Positions 1-5,962 of a stretch of 6,439 nt of DNA are shown here, one piece after another; the stretch's first letter is position 1, and each line of letters opens with the position of its first letter. The position numbers and the translations under genes were made by a program. Source of the DNA: an uncultured Bacilli bacterium (GTDB lineage: Bacteria > Bacillota_I > Bacilli_A > RF39 > UBA660); the NCBI GenBank assembly GCA_947599755.1, contig CANQFO010000063.1:1-6439 (forward strand), read 5' to 3'. The notes beneath the pieces are model-generated. The model was not told the origin of the DNA. It saw only the letters and a list, made by a program, of their open reading frames with translations, and did not search any database.

Positions 1-105
1 TTTTCCTTTTGCAGCTGATATTGTATAACCAAATATACTTTCTACTGCATCTTGTTGTCCTCGACTCCAAGCTACTTGTAGTTGATCCTCAATTGGAACT
101 TGATA
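1..105 (-). CDS. Unidentified protein fragment, both ends missing
   Basis: Read on the minus strand from base 105 to base 1, the frame is open for 35 codons with a natural-looking composition, including the stretch AWSRGQQDAVESIFGY followed by TISAAKGK. An in-frame TAA at 108-106 lies just beyond the junction. There is no start codon and no ribosome-binding site, so this looks like the interior of a larger gene whose C-terminal part lies to the left of the window. The plus-strand reading of the same bases gives CTG, CTC, GTC, TCC and GAC codons that are rare in the neighbouring genes and a peptide unlike the synthetase, which supports the minus strand as the coding one. I do not recognise the family. 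Codons here end in A more often (GTA, ACA, ATA, TCA, GCA) than in the adjacent synthetase, so it may come from a different gene class or another genome. Confidence 0.45.
97..105. other. Junction between two broken coding sequences
   Basis: Around these bases a minus-strand coding fragment ends and the plus-strand isoleucyl-tRNA synthetase begins in mid-domain. Both genes are cut at essentially the same point, with no terminal inverted repeat, intergenic DNA, promoter or target duplication between them. An insertion sequence would normally put its own non-coding end here. A head-to-head fusion of two gene interiors is better explained by an inversion breakpoint, by illegitimate recombination, or by a chimeric join made during amplification or assembly. 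The exact base cannot be fixed by eye. Confidence 0.55.
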
Positions 106-2105
106 TTATTAAGTATTTGACTAGTGAAGATAAATTGTTTAAGAAACAAAAAATGAAGCATGATTATCCTCATTGTTGGAGATGTAAAACCCCTCTTGTT
201 TATTATTCAAAACCTTCTTTATACATTAAAACTACAGCAAAAAAAGAGGAGATTATTAAACAAAATCGTAAAATTCATTGGCATCCAGATTATGTTGGGG
301 AAAAAAGGTTTGAGAATTGGCTTGAAAATATGAATGATTGGGCTATTTCTAGAAATCGTTATTGGGGATGTCCTATTCCTTTATGGAGATGTGAATGTGG
401 ATATGATATAATGATTGGTTCTCGTGAAGAACTTCGTCGTTTAGCGATAGAAGAGGTAGGAGAAGATATTGACCTACATCGTCCATATGTAGATGATATT
501 CATATAAAATGTCCTAAATGTGGTAAGAAAATGGTGCGAATTTCTGATGTTATTGATTGCTGGTTTGATTCTGGGTCAATGCCGTTTGCTCAGTATCATT
601 ATCCTTTTGAAAATAAGGATTTATTTGAAAAACAATTTCCAGCTGATTTTATTGCTGAGGGAATTGATCAAACAAGAGGATGGTTTTATGCATTATTAGT
701 TATTTCTACTTTTGTTACGGGGCAAACTCCATTTAAGAATGTACTAGTAAATGATTTAATTTTAGATAAGTATGGTCAAAAAATGCATAAATCGAGAGGA
801 AATGCTGTTAGTCCTTTTGGGGTAATGGATGAGTATGGTGCTGATACTGTTCGGTTTTATATGTTATATGCATCTCCTGTTTGGACACCTTTAAAGTTTG
901 ATGAAGATGGATTGAAAGAAATTTATTCTAAGTATATTTCTACTTTTAAAAATGCATATTCTTTTTTTGAAATGTATGCTAATGCTGATCATATTGATCC
1001 TCGAGAGTATAATATTAAGGTAGAGGATAGAGAGCTTATTGATCGATGGTTAATTTCTAAACTTCATCGATTGATTCGTGATGTGAATCAGGCTTATCAA
1101 GAGTATGATTTAAATAAGGTTGCGAAGTTAATTGTTCCTTTTTTGAATGATGATTTATCTAATTGGTACATTCGTAGTAATCGAAGAAGATTTTGGGATA
1201 GTGAACTTACGGAGTCTAAAAAATGTGTTTATTTAACTACTTATGAGGTATTGGTTGAATTGTGTAAGTTATGTAGTCCTATTACCCCATTTTTAACGGA
1301 AGAAATTTATCAAAAACTTACGGGAAAGGAATCTGTTCATTTGGCTGATTTTCCTGTTGAAGTTAGTGATTATATTGATGATGTGGTTGATGTGAGAATG
1401 GATCTTGTGCGAGATATTTGTTCTCTTGGACGATTTGCTCGAGAGGAGGCAGGAATTAAGGTTCGTCAGCCTATTTCACAATTAATTTTACCTGAGAGCG
1501 ATCAAATGATTTTAGGTGATTTACTTCCTATTATTCAAGAGGAATTGAATGTGAAAAAAATTGTTTTTCAAAAAGATATGAGTAAGTATTTGGAATATAC
1601 AGTAAAACCAAATTTTAAGGTTTTAGGAAAAATTTTAGGTCCAAGAATTAAATTATTGCAGGAAGTACTTGATCATTTTACTAGTGAGGAAGTTAGTAAA
1701 CTTCAAAATGAAAAAATTATGATCCAATTAGGTGGAGATGATTTTACGTTAACCTCTGATATGGTATGTATTTCTTTAAAACAAAAAGAAGGATATGCAT
1801 CTAGTAGTAATCAAAAAACTTGTGTTGTTTTGGAAACCCATCTTACGGAGGAGTTAATTTTAGAAGGCCTTGCTCGTGAATTTGTTCGTAAGATTCAATC
1901 TCTTCGAAAAGATGCGGATTTTGTTATTACTGATCATATTCGAATTTATTATTCCGGTAGTGAAAAAATTAAAAAAATGTTAGATGTTTATCGTGATTAT
2001 ATTATGGGTGAAGTTTTGGGGGATGAATTGGTTGTTGATGATACTCTTTTAGAAAAATATGAATTGAATGATGAAAAAGTGTTTATTAAAATAGAAAGGA
2101 TTTGA
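102..2105 (+). CDS. ileS: Isoleucyl-tRNA synthetase, N-terminally truncated
   Basis: Cytoplasmic class I aminoacyl-tRNA synthetase that charges tRNA-Ile with isoleucine using ATP. About 667 residues are present against roughly 1,030-1,050 for the long (IleS2, eukaryote-like) type. Features in order are: PHCWRC at 168-185; the catalytic-domain motif WAISRNRYWGCPIPLW at 339-386; a four-cysteine zinc-ribbon-like insertion with cysteines at 390, 396, 510 and 519; the DCWFDSGSMPF block; the GIDQTRGWFYALLVIST block; the ATP-binding signature as KMHKS at 780-794; the anticodon-domain motif SNWYIRSNRRRFW at 1158-1196; and the C-terminal block GLAREFVRKIQSLRKDADF at 1866-1922. The HIGH motif and nearly all of the editing domain are missing, so this piece alone cannot be active. 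The frame stays open to base 9 (TTG), but residues before 102 do not resemble the family and read as minus-strand coding. The C-terminus looks intact and ends in TGA. Confidence 0.95.
   Translation, partial: DIIKYLTSEDKLFKKQKMKHDYPHCWRCKTPLVYYSKPSLYIKTTAKKEEIIKQNRKIHWHPDYVGEKRFENWLENMNDWAISRNRYWGCPIPLWRCECGYDIMIGSREELRRLAIEEVGEDIDLHRPYVDDIHIKCPKCGKKMVRISDVIDCWFDSGSMPFAQYHYPFENKDLFEKQFPADFIAEGIDQTRGWFYALLVISTFVTGQTPFKNVLVNDLILDKYGQKMHKSRGNAVSPFGVMDEYGADTVRFYMLYASPVWTPLKFDEDGLKEIYSKYISTFKNAYSFFEMYANADHIDPREYNIKVEDRELIDRWLISKLHRLIRDVNQAYQEYDLNKVAKLIVPFLNDDLSNWYIRSNRRRFWDSELTESKKCVYLTTYEVLVELCKLCSPITPFLTEEIYQKLTGKESVHLADFPVEVSDYIDDVVDVRMDLVRDICSLGRFAREEAGIKVRQPISQLILPESDQMILGDLLPIIQEELNVKKIVFQKDMSKYLEYTVKPNFKVLGKILGPRIKLLQEVLDHFTSEEVSKLQNEKIMIQLGGDDFTLTSDMVCISLKQKEGYASSSNQKTCVVLETHLTEELILEGLAREFVRKIQSLRKDADFVITDHIRIYYSGSEKIKKMLDVYRDYIMGEVLGDELVVDDTLLEKYELNDEKVFIKIERI
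2093..2100 (+). promoter_or_regulatory. Ribosome-binding site of the 226-aa protein
   Basis: AGAAAGGA lies inside the end of ileS. It is 13 bases before the ATG at 2114 and only one base before an in-frame TTG at 2102. Neither spacing is ideal, but a one-base gap is not usable, so ATG 2114 is preferred. Confidence 0.5.
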
Positions 2106-2113
2106 ATAAATTT

Positions 2114-2794
2114 ATGAGTTTACTGGATGAGTTTAATTCATCTAAGAATGGTCTTTTTTCTTCTAAAAACCGATCTTTTCGTTATCAATATTCGGATGTA
2201 GATTTATCTTATGTTTTAGAAAATCCAGAAGAATATATTATTCCTGCTTGTCTTCCTGCTTGTCAAAGATTTTGGGATAAAAATATTGAGACTTTTATGG
2301 TTAGTAATTATGAAGATGATCATTATTATGTTTTGGTTAAAGATTTATCGGAGGAGAATATGCAAATTTTTCATGATTTGATGGCGGTTGATCCAAGATA
2401 TTTTTATGATTATTTTCGCAATTGTTATGGGGTACGTACTTTTGGTAAAAGTGGAAAAGATAGGAATATTTTACCTATTTTATGTAGTTGTTTTCAATTA
2501 CAAGATGTTCGAGAAATCAGATATCAAACATCTTCTGAATTTTTGGATTCTTATCAGAGACATGGAGGTAATTATGTGATTGATCCTATTTCTTTTCGAT
2601 TTTCTCAAAGTATTAATCCTGATTTAGCTCATGTTTGTTTTGATGATGCATTAGAGGCAGAAGGAAAAAGATCTTTGTATATTTCAGAAGAAGATAGAGT
2701 TTATCAAAATGCTGTTTTTTATGAATGGCATCAAAGGTATGTTCAGAATCAGAAAAAAAGTGATCATAAAGTAAAAGAAAAGATTTTATATTGA
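2114..2794 (+). CDS. Hypothetical protein, 226 aa, function unknown
   Basis: I cannot assign this protein to a named family. It is soluble-looking, with no signal peptide and no membrane segment, and rich in Tyr, Phe, Asp and Glu. Residues about 40-90 look like the most ordered part: a PACLPAC motif (44-50), then QRFWDKNIETFMVSN, an acidic EDD and a hydrophobic strand YYVLVKDLS. I have an impression of similar 'ACxxFWDKNIxT' stretches in uncharacterised proteins of uncultured low-GC bacteria, but could not verify it. Cysteines are at 46, 50, 104, 124, 126 and 175. The C-terminus (about 212-226) is lysine-rich and probably disordered. The gene begins 8 bases after the ileS stop, with a ribosome-binding site inside ileS, so the two are likely co-transcribed and perhaps translationally coupled. 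The TTG at 2102, overlapping the ileS stop, would add four residues but sits too close to the binding site. A strong terminator starts at its own stop codon, making it the last gene of the unit. Confidence 0.8.
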   Translation: MSLLDEFNSSKNGLFSSKNRSFRYQYSDVDLSYVLENPEEYIIPACLPACQRFWDKNIETFMVSNYEDDHYYVLVKDLSEENMQIFHDLMAVDPRYFYDYFRNCYGVRTFGKSGKDRNILPILCSCFQLQDVREIRYQTSSEFLDSYQRHGGNYVIDPISFRFSQSINPDLAHVCFDDALEAEGKRSLYISEEDRVYQNAVFYEWHQRYVQNQKKSDHKVKEKILY

Positions 2795-2838
2795 CTTATT
2801 TTGATGATGATTGTTTATCATAAAATAAGTTTTTTTCT
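2794..2838 (+). terminator. Intrinsic terminator after the ileS unit
   Basis: The left arm begins at the last base of the stop codon. ACTTATTTT (2794-2802) pairs with AAAATAAGT (2822-2830). Beyond a single bulged G, ATGAT (2804-2808) pairs with ATCAT (2817-2821), leaving a loop of about 8 bases. A run of T residues follows from 2830 and continues as a pyrimidine-rich stretch to about 2850. The stem is AT-rich but long, and the T tract is strong. Confidence 0.88.
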
Positions 2839-2866
2839 TTCTTTTCTTTTATTGTGATGATATAAT
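2838..2866 (+). promoter_or_regulatory. Extended -10 promoter of the lemA unit
   Basis: TGATATAAT at 2858-2866 is a perfect extended -10 element (TGn followed by TATAAT at 2861-2866). The expected -35 position, 17 bases upstream (2838-2843), reads TTTCTT, a poor match, as is tolerated with an extended -10. Transcription would start near 2872-2874, giving a leader of about 90 bases before lemA. Its place directly after a terminator and before a gene with its own strong ribosome-binding site supports it. Confidence 0.65.
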
Positions 2867-2871
2867 TGTTA

Positions 2872-2905
2872 TAGAAAAAGTAGAGAGGAGGATGGTCTTT
2901 TTCTA
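2872..2905 (+). promoter_or_regulatory. Predicted 5'-end mRNA hairpin with GGAGG in loop
   Basis: TAGAAAAAG (2872-2880) and CTTTTTCTA (2897-2905) are a perfect 9-base inverted repeat around a 16-base loop that contains GAGAGGAGG. The predicted transcription start falls at the base of the left arm, so the hairpin would form the very 5' end of the lemA message. The GGAGG at 2887-2891 is followed at once by an ATG, too close to be used, and the resulting frame stops after four codons. A 5' stem-loop with a ribosome-binding sequence suggests message stabilisation, as known for some Bacillus leaders. That role is inference. Confidence 0.4.
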
Positions 2906-2947
2906 AGAGGTAATTTGTTTTTATTTTATTTATTAATTATTTGTTAT

Positions 2948-2952
2948 GGAGG
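2948..2952 (+). promoter_or_regulatory. Ribosome-binding site of lemA
   Basis: GGAGG lies 9 bases before the ATG at 2962. This fixes that ATG as the start and excludes the in-frame TTG at 2941, which lies upstream of the site and has none of its own. Confidence 0.85.
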
Positions 2953-2961
2953 AAAAAATTT

Positions 2962-3513
2962 ATGTGGATAATTTGTATTGTTGTTGCGATTATTGTTATG
3001 ATTGTGATTTATGCTTTCATTTTATATAATCGTTTTGTTCGATTAAATAATCAAGTCAAAGAAGCTTTTTCTACTATGGATGTTTATTTAAAGAAAAGAT
3101 GGGATTTAATTCCTAATATTGTTGAGACTGTTAAAGGTTATGCTAAACATGAAAAAGAAACTTTAGAAGAGATTGTTAATTTGCGAAGTAGTTCTTATGA
3201 TAAAATGTCTTCTGAGGAAAAAATTAAAGCTAATCAAGAGTTAACTGGTAGTATTAATAAGATTATGGCGTTGGCAGAAGCTTATCCTGATTTAAAAGCA
3301 AATGAAAATTTTAAGGATTTGAGTAATCAACTTACTAGAGTTGAGGAAGATATTGCCAATTCTAGGAAATATTATAATGGGGTTGTTAAAATGTTTAATA
3401 ATTTGGTTGAATTGTTTCCTAGTAATTTGTTTGCAGGAATGTTTGGATATCATGTTATGACTATGTTTGAAATTAGTGATAAAGAAAGAGAAAATGTTAA
3501 AGTAGAATTTTAA
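2962..3513 (+). CDS. lemA: LemA family membrane protein
   Basis: LemA-family protein of 183 residues, close to the usual length of about 185. One N-terminal membrane segment covers residues 2-22 (IICIVVAIIVMIVIYAFIL). The rest is a predominantly alpha-helical domain, a helical bundle in the known family structure. The family core MDVYLKKRWDLIPNIVETVK starts at residue 39 and is followed by GYAKHEKETLEEIVNLR. Near the end is the characteristic FPSNLFAGMFGY, from residue 152. No catalytic residues are known for the family; it was first noticed in Listeria as the source of a T-cell epitope, and its molecular role is unsettled. The DUF2207 gene 15 bases downstream is a common neighbour of lemA, which points to a joint envelope-related role. 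The gene appears to be the first of a unit driven by the promoter near 2866. Confidence 0.95.
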   Translation: MWIICIVVAIIVMIVIYAFILYNRFVRLNNQVKEAFSTMDVYLKKRWDLIPNIVETVKGYAKHEKETLEEIVNLRSSSYDKMSSEEKIKANQELTGSINKIMALAEAYPDLKANENFKDLSNQLTRVEEDIANSRKYYNGVVKMFNNLVELFPSNLFAGMFGYHVMTMFEISDKERENVKVEF

Positions 3514-3517
3514 TCAT

Positions 3518-3523
3518 GGAGGG
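3518..3523 (+). promoter_or_regulatory. Ribosome-binding site of the DUF2207 gene
   Basis: GGAGGG in the 15-base gap after lemA precedes two consecutive ATG codons at 3526 and 3529. Measured from GGAGG, spacing is 3 bases to the first and 6 to the second, which favours 3529. The proteins differ by one methionine. Confidence 0.75.
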
Positions 3524-3528
3524 ATATG

Positions 3529-5451
3529 ATGAGAAAAATTAAAAATTTTATCTTAATTTTCTTTTCATTTGTGTTTATTTTCCCTTATTGTGTTTGTGCT
3601 TTGAATGATCAATCTTATTCATCTTATGATTATGTAATTAATCATTATGATGTTGATATGGTTGTTCATGAGAATAATACTTTTGATATAAAAGAGACAA
3701 TCCATGTTTATTTTAATGTAGAAAAGCATGGAATATATAGAAATATTCCTTTGCGGAATAAGATTACAAGATTAGATGGTACGACTTCATCTAATCGAGC
3801 GCAGATATCAAATTTAAGTGTTGATCATGAATATTCCACGTCAAGAGAAAATGGAAATTATGTCATTCAAATTGGTTCTGCGGATCATACACTAATAGGA
3901 GAACAAACCTATGTTATTCAGTATACTTATAATATAGGAAAGGATCCTGTTCAGGATTTTGATGAGTTATATTATAATATTGTTGGTAATGGATGGGATA
4001 CTATCATTAAAAATGTGACTTTTACTATTCATATGCCTAAGGAATTTGATTCAAATAAACTTGGTTTTTCATTAGGTACAATGGGTTCTACCAATAATGA
4101 TAATATTCAATATCATGTTGATAGGAACACTATATCTGGAAGTTATGATGGAACTTTGGGAGTGGGTGAGGCATTAACAGTAAGATGTGAACTTGATGAA
4201 GGCTATTTTGTCGGTGCTGGATTTCATACTAGTTTTATTGTATATTTCATATTTGTTATACCTGTTCTGTTTTTGATCATATCACTGTTATTATGGTATA
4301 AATTTGGTCGTGATGAACAAGTTGTAGAGACAGTGGAATTTTATCCGCCTAAAGGGTTTAATAGTTTAGAGGTAGGCTTTTTTTATAAAGGTGAAGCTGA
4401 TAATCGGGATGTTACATCACTTCTTATTTATTTGGCTAATAAGGGATATATAAAAATTGCAGAAACTGAGGAAAAGTCATTATTTTCAAAATCAAAGGGG
4501 TTTAAAATAACGAAATTAAAAGATTATGATGGTAATAATAAAAATGAGCAAATTTTTTTAAATGGTTTATTTACCAAAAACTCATCAGTTTCATCATTAG
4601 ATTTGTATGATAGTTTTTATATTACAAAGGACAAAATATTATCTAATATGAATAATCAGGAAAATAGAAATAAAATATTTGAAAGAAAAGCATCTAGTAA
4701 ATCAATATTTATTGTTTTCATGATAATTGCTATTTATTGTTTGATTACCATACCGCCTATTGTTACTTATGGTCAAGGTGAAAATCTTATTGTTGCTTTG
4801 TTATTTCCTGGAATTGGTTTTACTGTAATGTTTAATATGTTATTTAGTGGAAAACAGACGATTTATGTTAATGGTAGAGCTACTAATTCTTCACTTGGGA
4901 CAAAGTTATTTGGATTAGTATGGGGTAGTATGTTTGGAGGAATGGTTTGGTCTTTTATTGTTCTTCCTGCATTATTGCAAGAGCCAATATATTTAATTGG
5001 ATATCTAGTTGGCCTAGTTTGTGTTTTAGGAATGGTAATATGCTTAAAATATTTGCCTAAAAGGACACCATATGGTAATGAAATGTTAGGAAAATTGAGA
5101 GGGTTTAAAAATTTTCTTGAAAGTGCCGAAAAAGAAAAACTTGAGGCTATGGTAATGCAAGATCCAACCTATTTTTATCATATTTTACCTTATACTTATG
5201 TATTGGGTGTTTCTGATAAATGGATTAAGAAGTTTGAATCAATATCTTTACAAGCTCCAACTTGGTATGATAGTCCTAGTTCTTTTGATATTGTATATTT
5301 TAATTCTTTTATTGATCATACTATGACTACTGCGGGGAAAGCTTTTTCTTCTTCTCCTTCTAGTAATAATTTTTCTTCATCAGGAGGAGGTTTCTCTGGA
5401 GGAGGTTTTTCTGGAGGTGGCTCTGGAGGTGGAGGAGGAGGCTCTTGGTAG
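3529..5451 (+). CDS. DUF2207 domain membrane protein, Gly-rich C-terminus
   Basis: A 640-residue envelope protein of the DUF2207 (YciQ-like) type. Residues 1-25 form a signal peptide (MRKIKNF, a hydrophobic run, likely cleavage after VCA). An extracellular beta-rich DUF2207 domain follows to about 230 and includes YDVDMVVHENNTFDIKETI and HGIYRNIPLR. A membrane segment spans about 234-258. A cytoplasmic-looking region (about 260-390) begins with VEFYPPKGFNSLEVGFFYKG, typical of the family, and contains a winged-helix-like LLIYLANKGYIKI. Four further hydrophobic segments lie at about 392-414, 420-440, 458-482 and 486-508. After them come the conserved GFKNFLESAEKEKL and LPYTYVLGVSDKW (from 553). 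The tail 619-640 is almost only Gly and Ser and ends in Trp, a family hallmark. Function is unknown. ATA codons are clearly more frequent here than in the other genes of the window. The ATG at 3526 is the alternative start. Confidence 0.93.
   Translation: MRKIKNFILIFFSFVFIFPYCVCALNDQSYSSYDYVINHYDVDMVVHENNTFDIKETIHVYFNVEKHGIYRNIPLRNKITRLDGTTSSNRAQISNLSVDHEYSTSRENGNYVIQIGSADHTLIGEQTYVIQYTYNIGKDPVQDFDELYYNIVGNGWDTIIKNVTFTIHMPKEFDSNKLGFSLGTMGSTNNDNIQYHVDRNTISGSYDGTLGVGEALTVRCELDEGYFVGAGFHTSFIVYFIFVIPVLFLIISLLLWYKFGRDEQVVETVEFYPPKGFNSLEVGFFYKGEADNRDVTSLLIYLANKGYIKIAETEEKSLFSKSKGFKITKLKDYDGNNKNEQIFLNGLFTKNSSVSSLDLYDSFYITKDKILSNMNNQENRNKIFERKASSKSIFIVFMIIAIYCLITIPPIVTYGQGENLIVALLFPGIGFTVMFNMLFSGKQTIYVNGRATNSSLGTKLFGLVWGSMFGGMVWSFIVLPALLQEPIYLIGYLVGLVCVLGMVICLKYLPKRTPYGNEMLGKLRGFKNFLESAEKEKLEAMVMQDPTYFYHILPYTYVLGVSDKWIKKFESISLQAPTWYDSPSSFDIVYFNSFIDHTMTTAGKAFSSSPSSNNFSSSGGGFSGGGFSGGGSGGGGGGSW
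5383..5445 (+). repeat. Imperfect GGA/GGT repeats coding the Gly-rich tail
   Basis: The last 63 coding bases before TGG and TAG are four irregular units of 15, 15, 12 and 21 bases, each starting GGAGG and ending TCT, encoding GGGFS, GGGFS, GGGS and GGGGGGS. The first two units differ by one base. A Gly/Ser tail of this kind is normal for DUF2207 proteins, but the tandem DNA units could expand or contract by slippage. Each unit also resembles a ribosome-binding sequence. Confidence 0.75.
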
Positions 5452-5458
5452 AGCTTTT
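5437..5458 (+). terminator. Possible weak terminator at the DUF2207 stop
   Basis: GCTCT (5441-5445) pairs with AGAGC (5450-5454) around the loop TGGT, overlapping the TAG stop. Four T residues follow, then CC. The stem is short and the T tract poor, so it would at most lower transcription into the next gene. It may be accidental. Confidence 0.28.
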
Positions 5459-5515
5459 CCTAAAATTTTGTTTGATTACTAGTTATATTAATTATTATGA
5501 AAGGTACTTGGTAGA
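5444..5515 (+). repeat. 9-bp direct repeat CTTGGTAGA flanking the spacer
   Basis: CTTGGTAGA occurs at 5444-5452, across the DUF2207 stop codon, and again at 5507-5515, directly before the ATG of the next gene. The copies are 63 bases apart. This may be a trace of a short duplication or deletion, or chance. Confidence 0.3.
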
Positions 5516-5947
5516 ATGAAAGATCCAGAATTTGTTCAATTATGTCATCGGTTTTTCTTGGGATTATTGATTATTCTTTTGTTTTGTGTTCCTCTTTTTT
5601 TCTTTTTTTATCGAAACTATCGTAATCATAATTCTTCTGTTTTAAAAGATATTTCTAATGATAAATCTATTTTAATTTATTTTTCTTCTTCTGATTGTTC
5701 TTATTGTTCTCATGTTGAAGAAGTGTTAAAATATAAGAAAATTAAGTATTCTGATTATGATATTGATTCTTCTTTTGATTATGACGATCTTTTACAGAAG
5801 ATAGGAATTTCTAAGAGTAATTTGAAGGTTCCTGCTTTGGTTTATATTCGGAAAGGAAAAATGTTTTCTAATATTGTGGGGATAACTGATGAAGAGTCTG
5901 TCCTTGATTTTTTAGATCATTTTTCGGTTTCTAATGGTCTTTCATGA
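5516..5947 (+). CDS. Membrane-anchored thioredoxin-fold protein (CSYC)
   Basis: A 143-residue protein with one strongly hydrophobic segment at 13-32 and then a small thioredoxin/glutaredoxin-like domain. The domain starts with ILIYFSSSDCSYCSHVEEVL, where C61 and C64 form a CxxC redox pair after a beta strand. It continues with a second strand KIKYSDYDID, a helix, and KVPALVYIRKGK at 104-115, where P106 sits at the usual cis-proline position before a strand. A final helix is ESVLDFLDHF. Such domains reduce, form or isomerise disulfides, or pass electrons; which one cannot be told here. The partial sequence around CSYC recalls glutaredoxin-type CPYC more than WCGPC thioredoxins. Charges do not settle topology: YRNYRNH after the segment would favour a cytoplasmic domain. 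The binding site GAAAGG (5499-5504) is 11 bases before the ATG. The gene lies 64 bases after DUF2207 and abuts the reductase gene. Confidence 0.8.
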   Translation: MKDPEFVQLCHRFFLGLLIILLFCVPLFFFFYRNYRNHNSSVLKDISNDKSILIYFSSSDCSYCSHVEEVLKYKKIKYSDYDIDSSFDYDDLLQKIGISKSNLKVPALVYIRKGKMFSNIVGITDEESVLDFLDHFSVSNGLS

Positions 5948-5958
5948 AAAATGATGTT

Positions 5959-5962
5959 GGAG
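5959..5962 (+). promoter_or_regulatory. Ribosome-binding site of the SDR gene
   Basis: GGAG lies 8 bases before the ATG at 5971 and 5 before the in-frame ATG at 5968. It rules against the in-frame ATG at 5944, which overlaps the previous stop as ATGA but has no binding site. Confidence 0.65.

Noticed and set aside
9..101. Extension of ileS upstream to a TTG at base 9
   Set aside because: The residues do not match the synthetase family, use codons rare in the rest of the gene, and the same bases read better as minus-strand coding sequence.
2102..2113. TTG start for the 226-residue protein overlapping the ileS stop
   Set aside because: The AGAAAGGA site ends only one base before it; the ATG at 2114 is more plausible, although its 13-base spacing is long.
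2388..2579. 63-codon open frame nested in the 226-residue gene
   Set aside because: It is in another frame of a convincing gene, with no ribosome-binding site and a composition expected of a shadow reading.
2892..2906. Four-codon frame MVFF after GGAGG in the lemA leader
   Set aside because: The ATG touches the GGAGG with no spacing, so initiation there is unlikely.
2915..2971. 18-residue hydrophobic leader peptide from TTG overlapping the lemA start
   Set aside because: It has a TTG start, a weak AGAGG only about 4 bases away and a low-complexity T-rich sequence; random AT-rich DNA explains it.
5468..5498. Promoter before the thioredoxin-like gene (TTGTTT or TTGATT with TATTAT)
   Set aside because: Spacings of 19 or 15 are poor, and the start would fall after the ribosome-binding site GAAAGG at 5499-5504.
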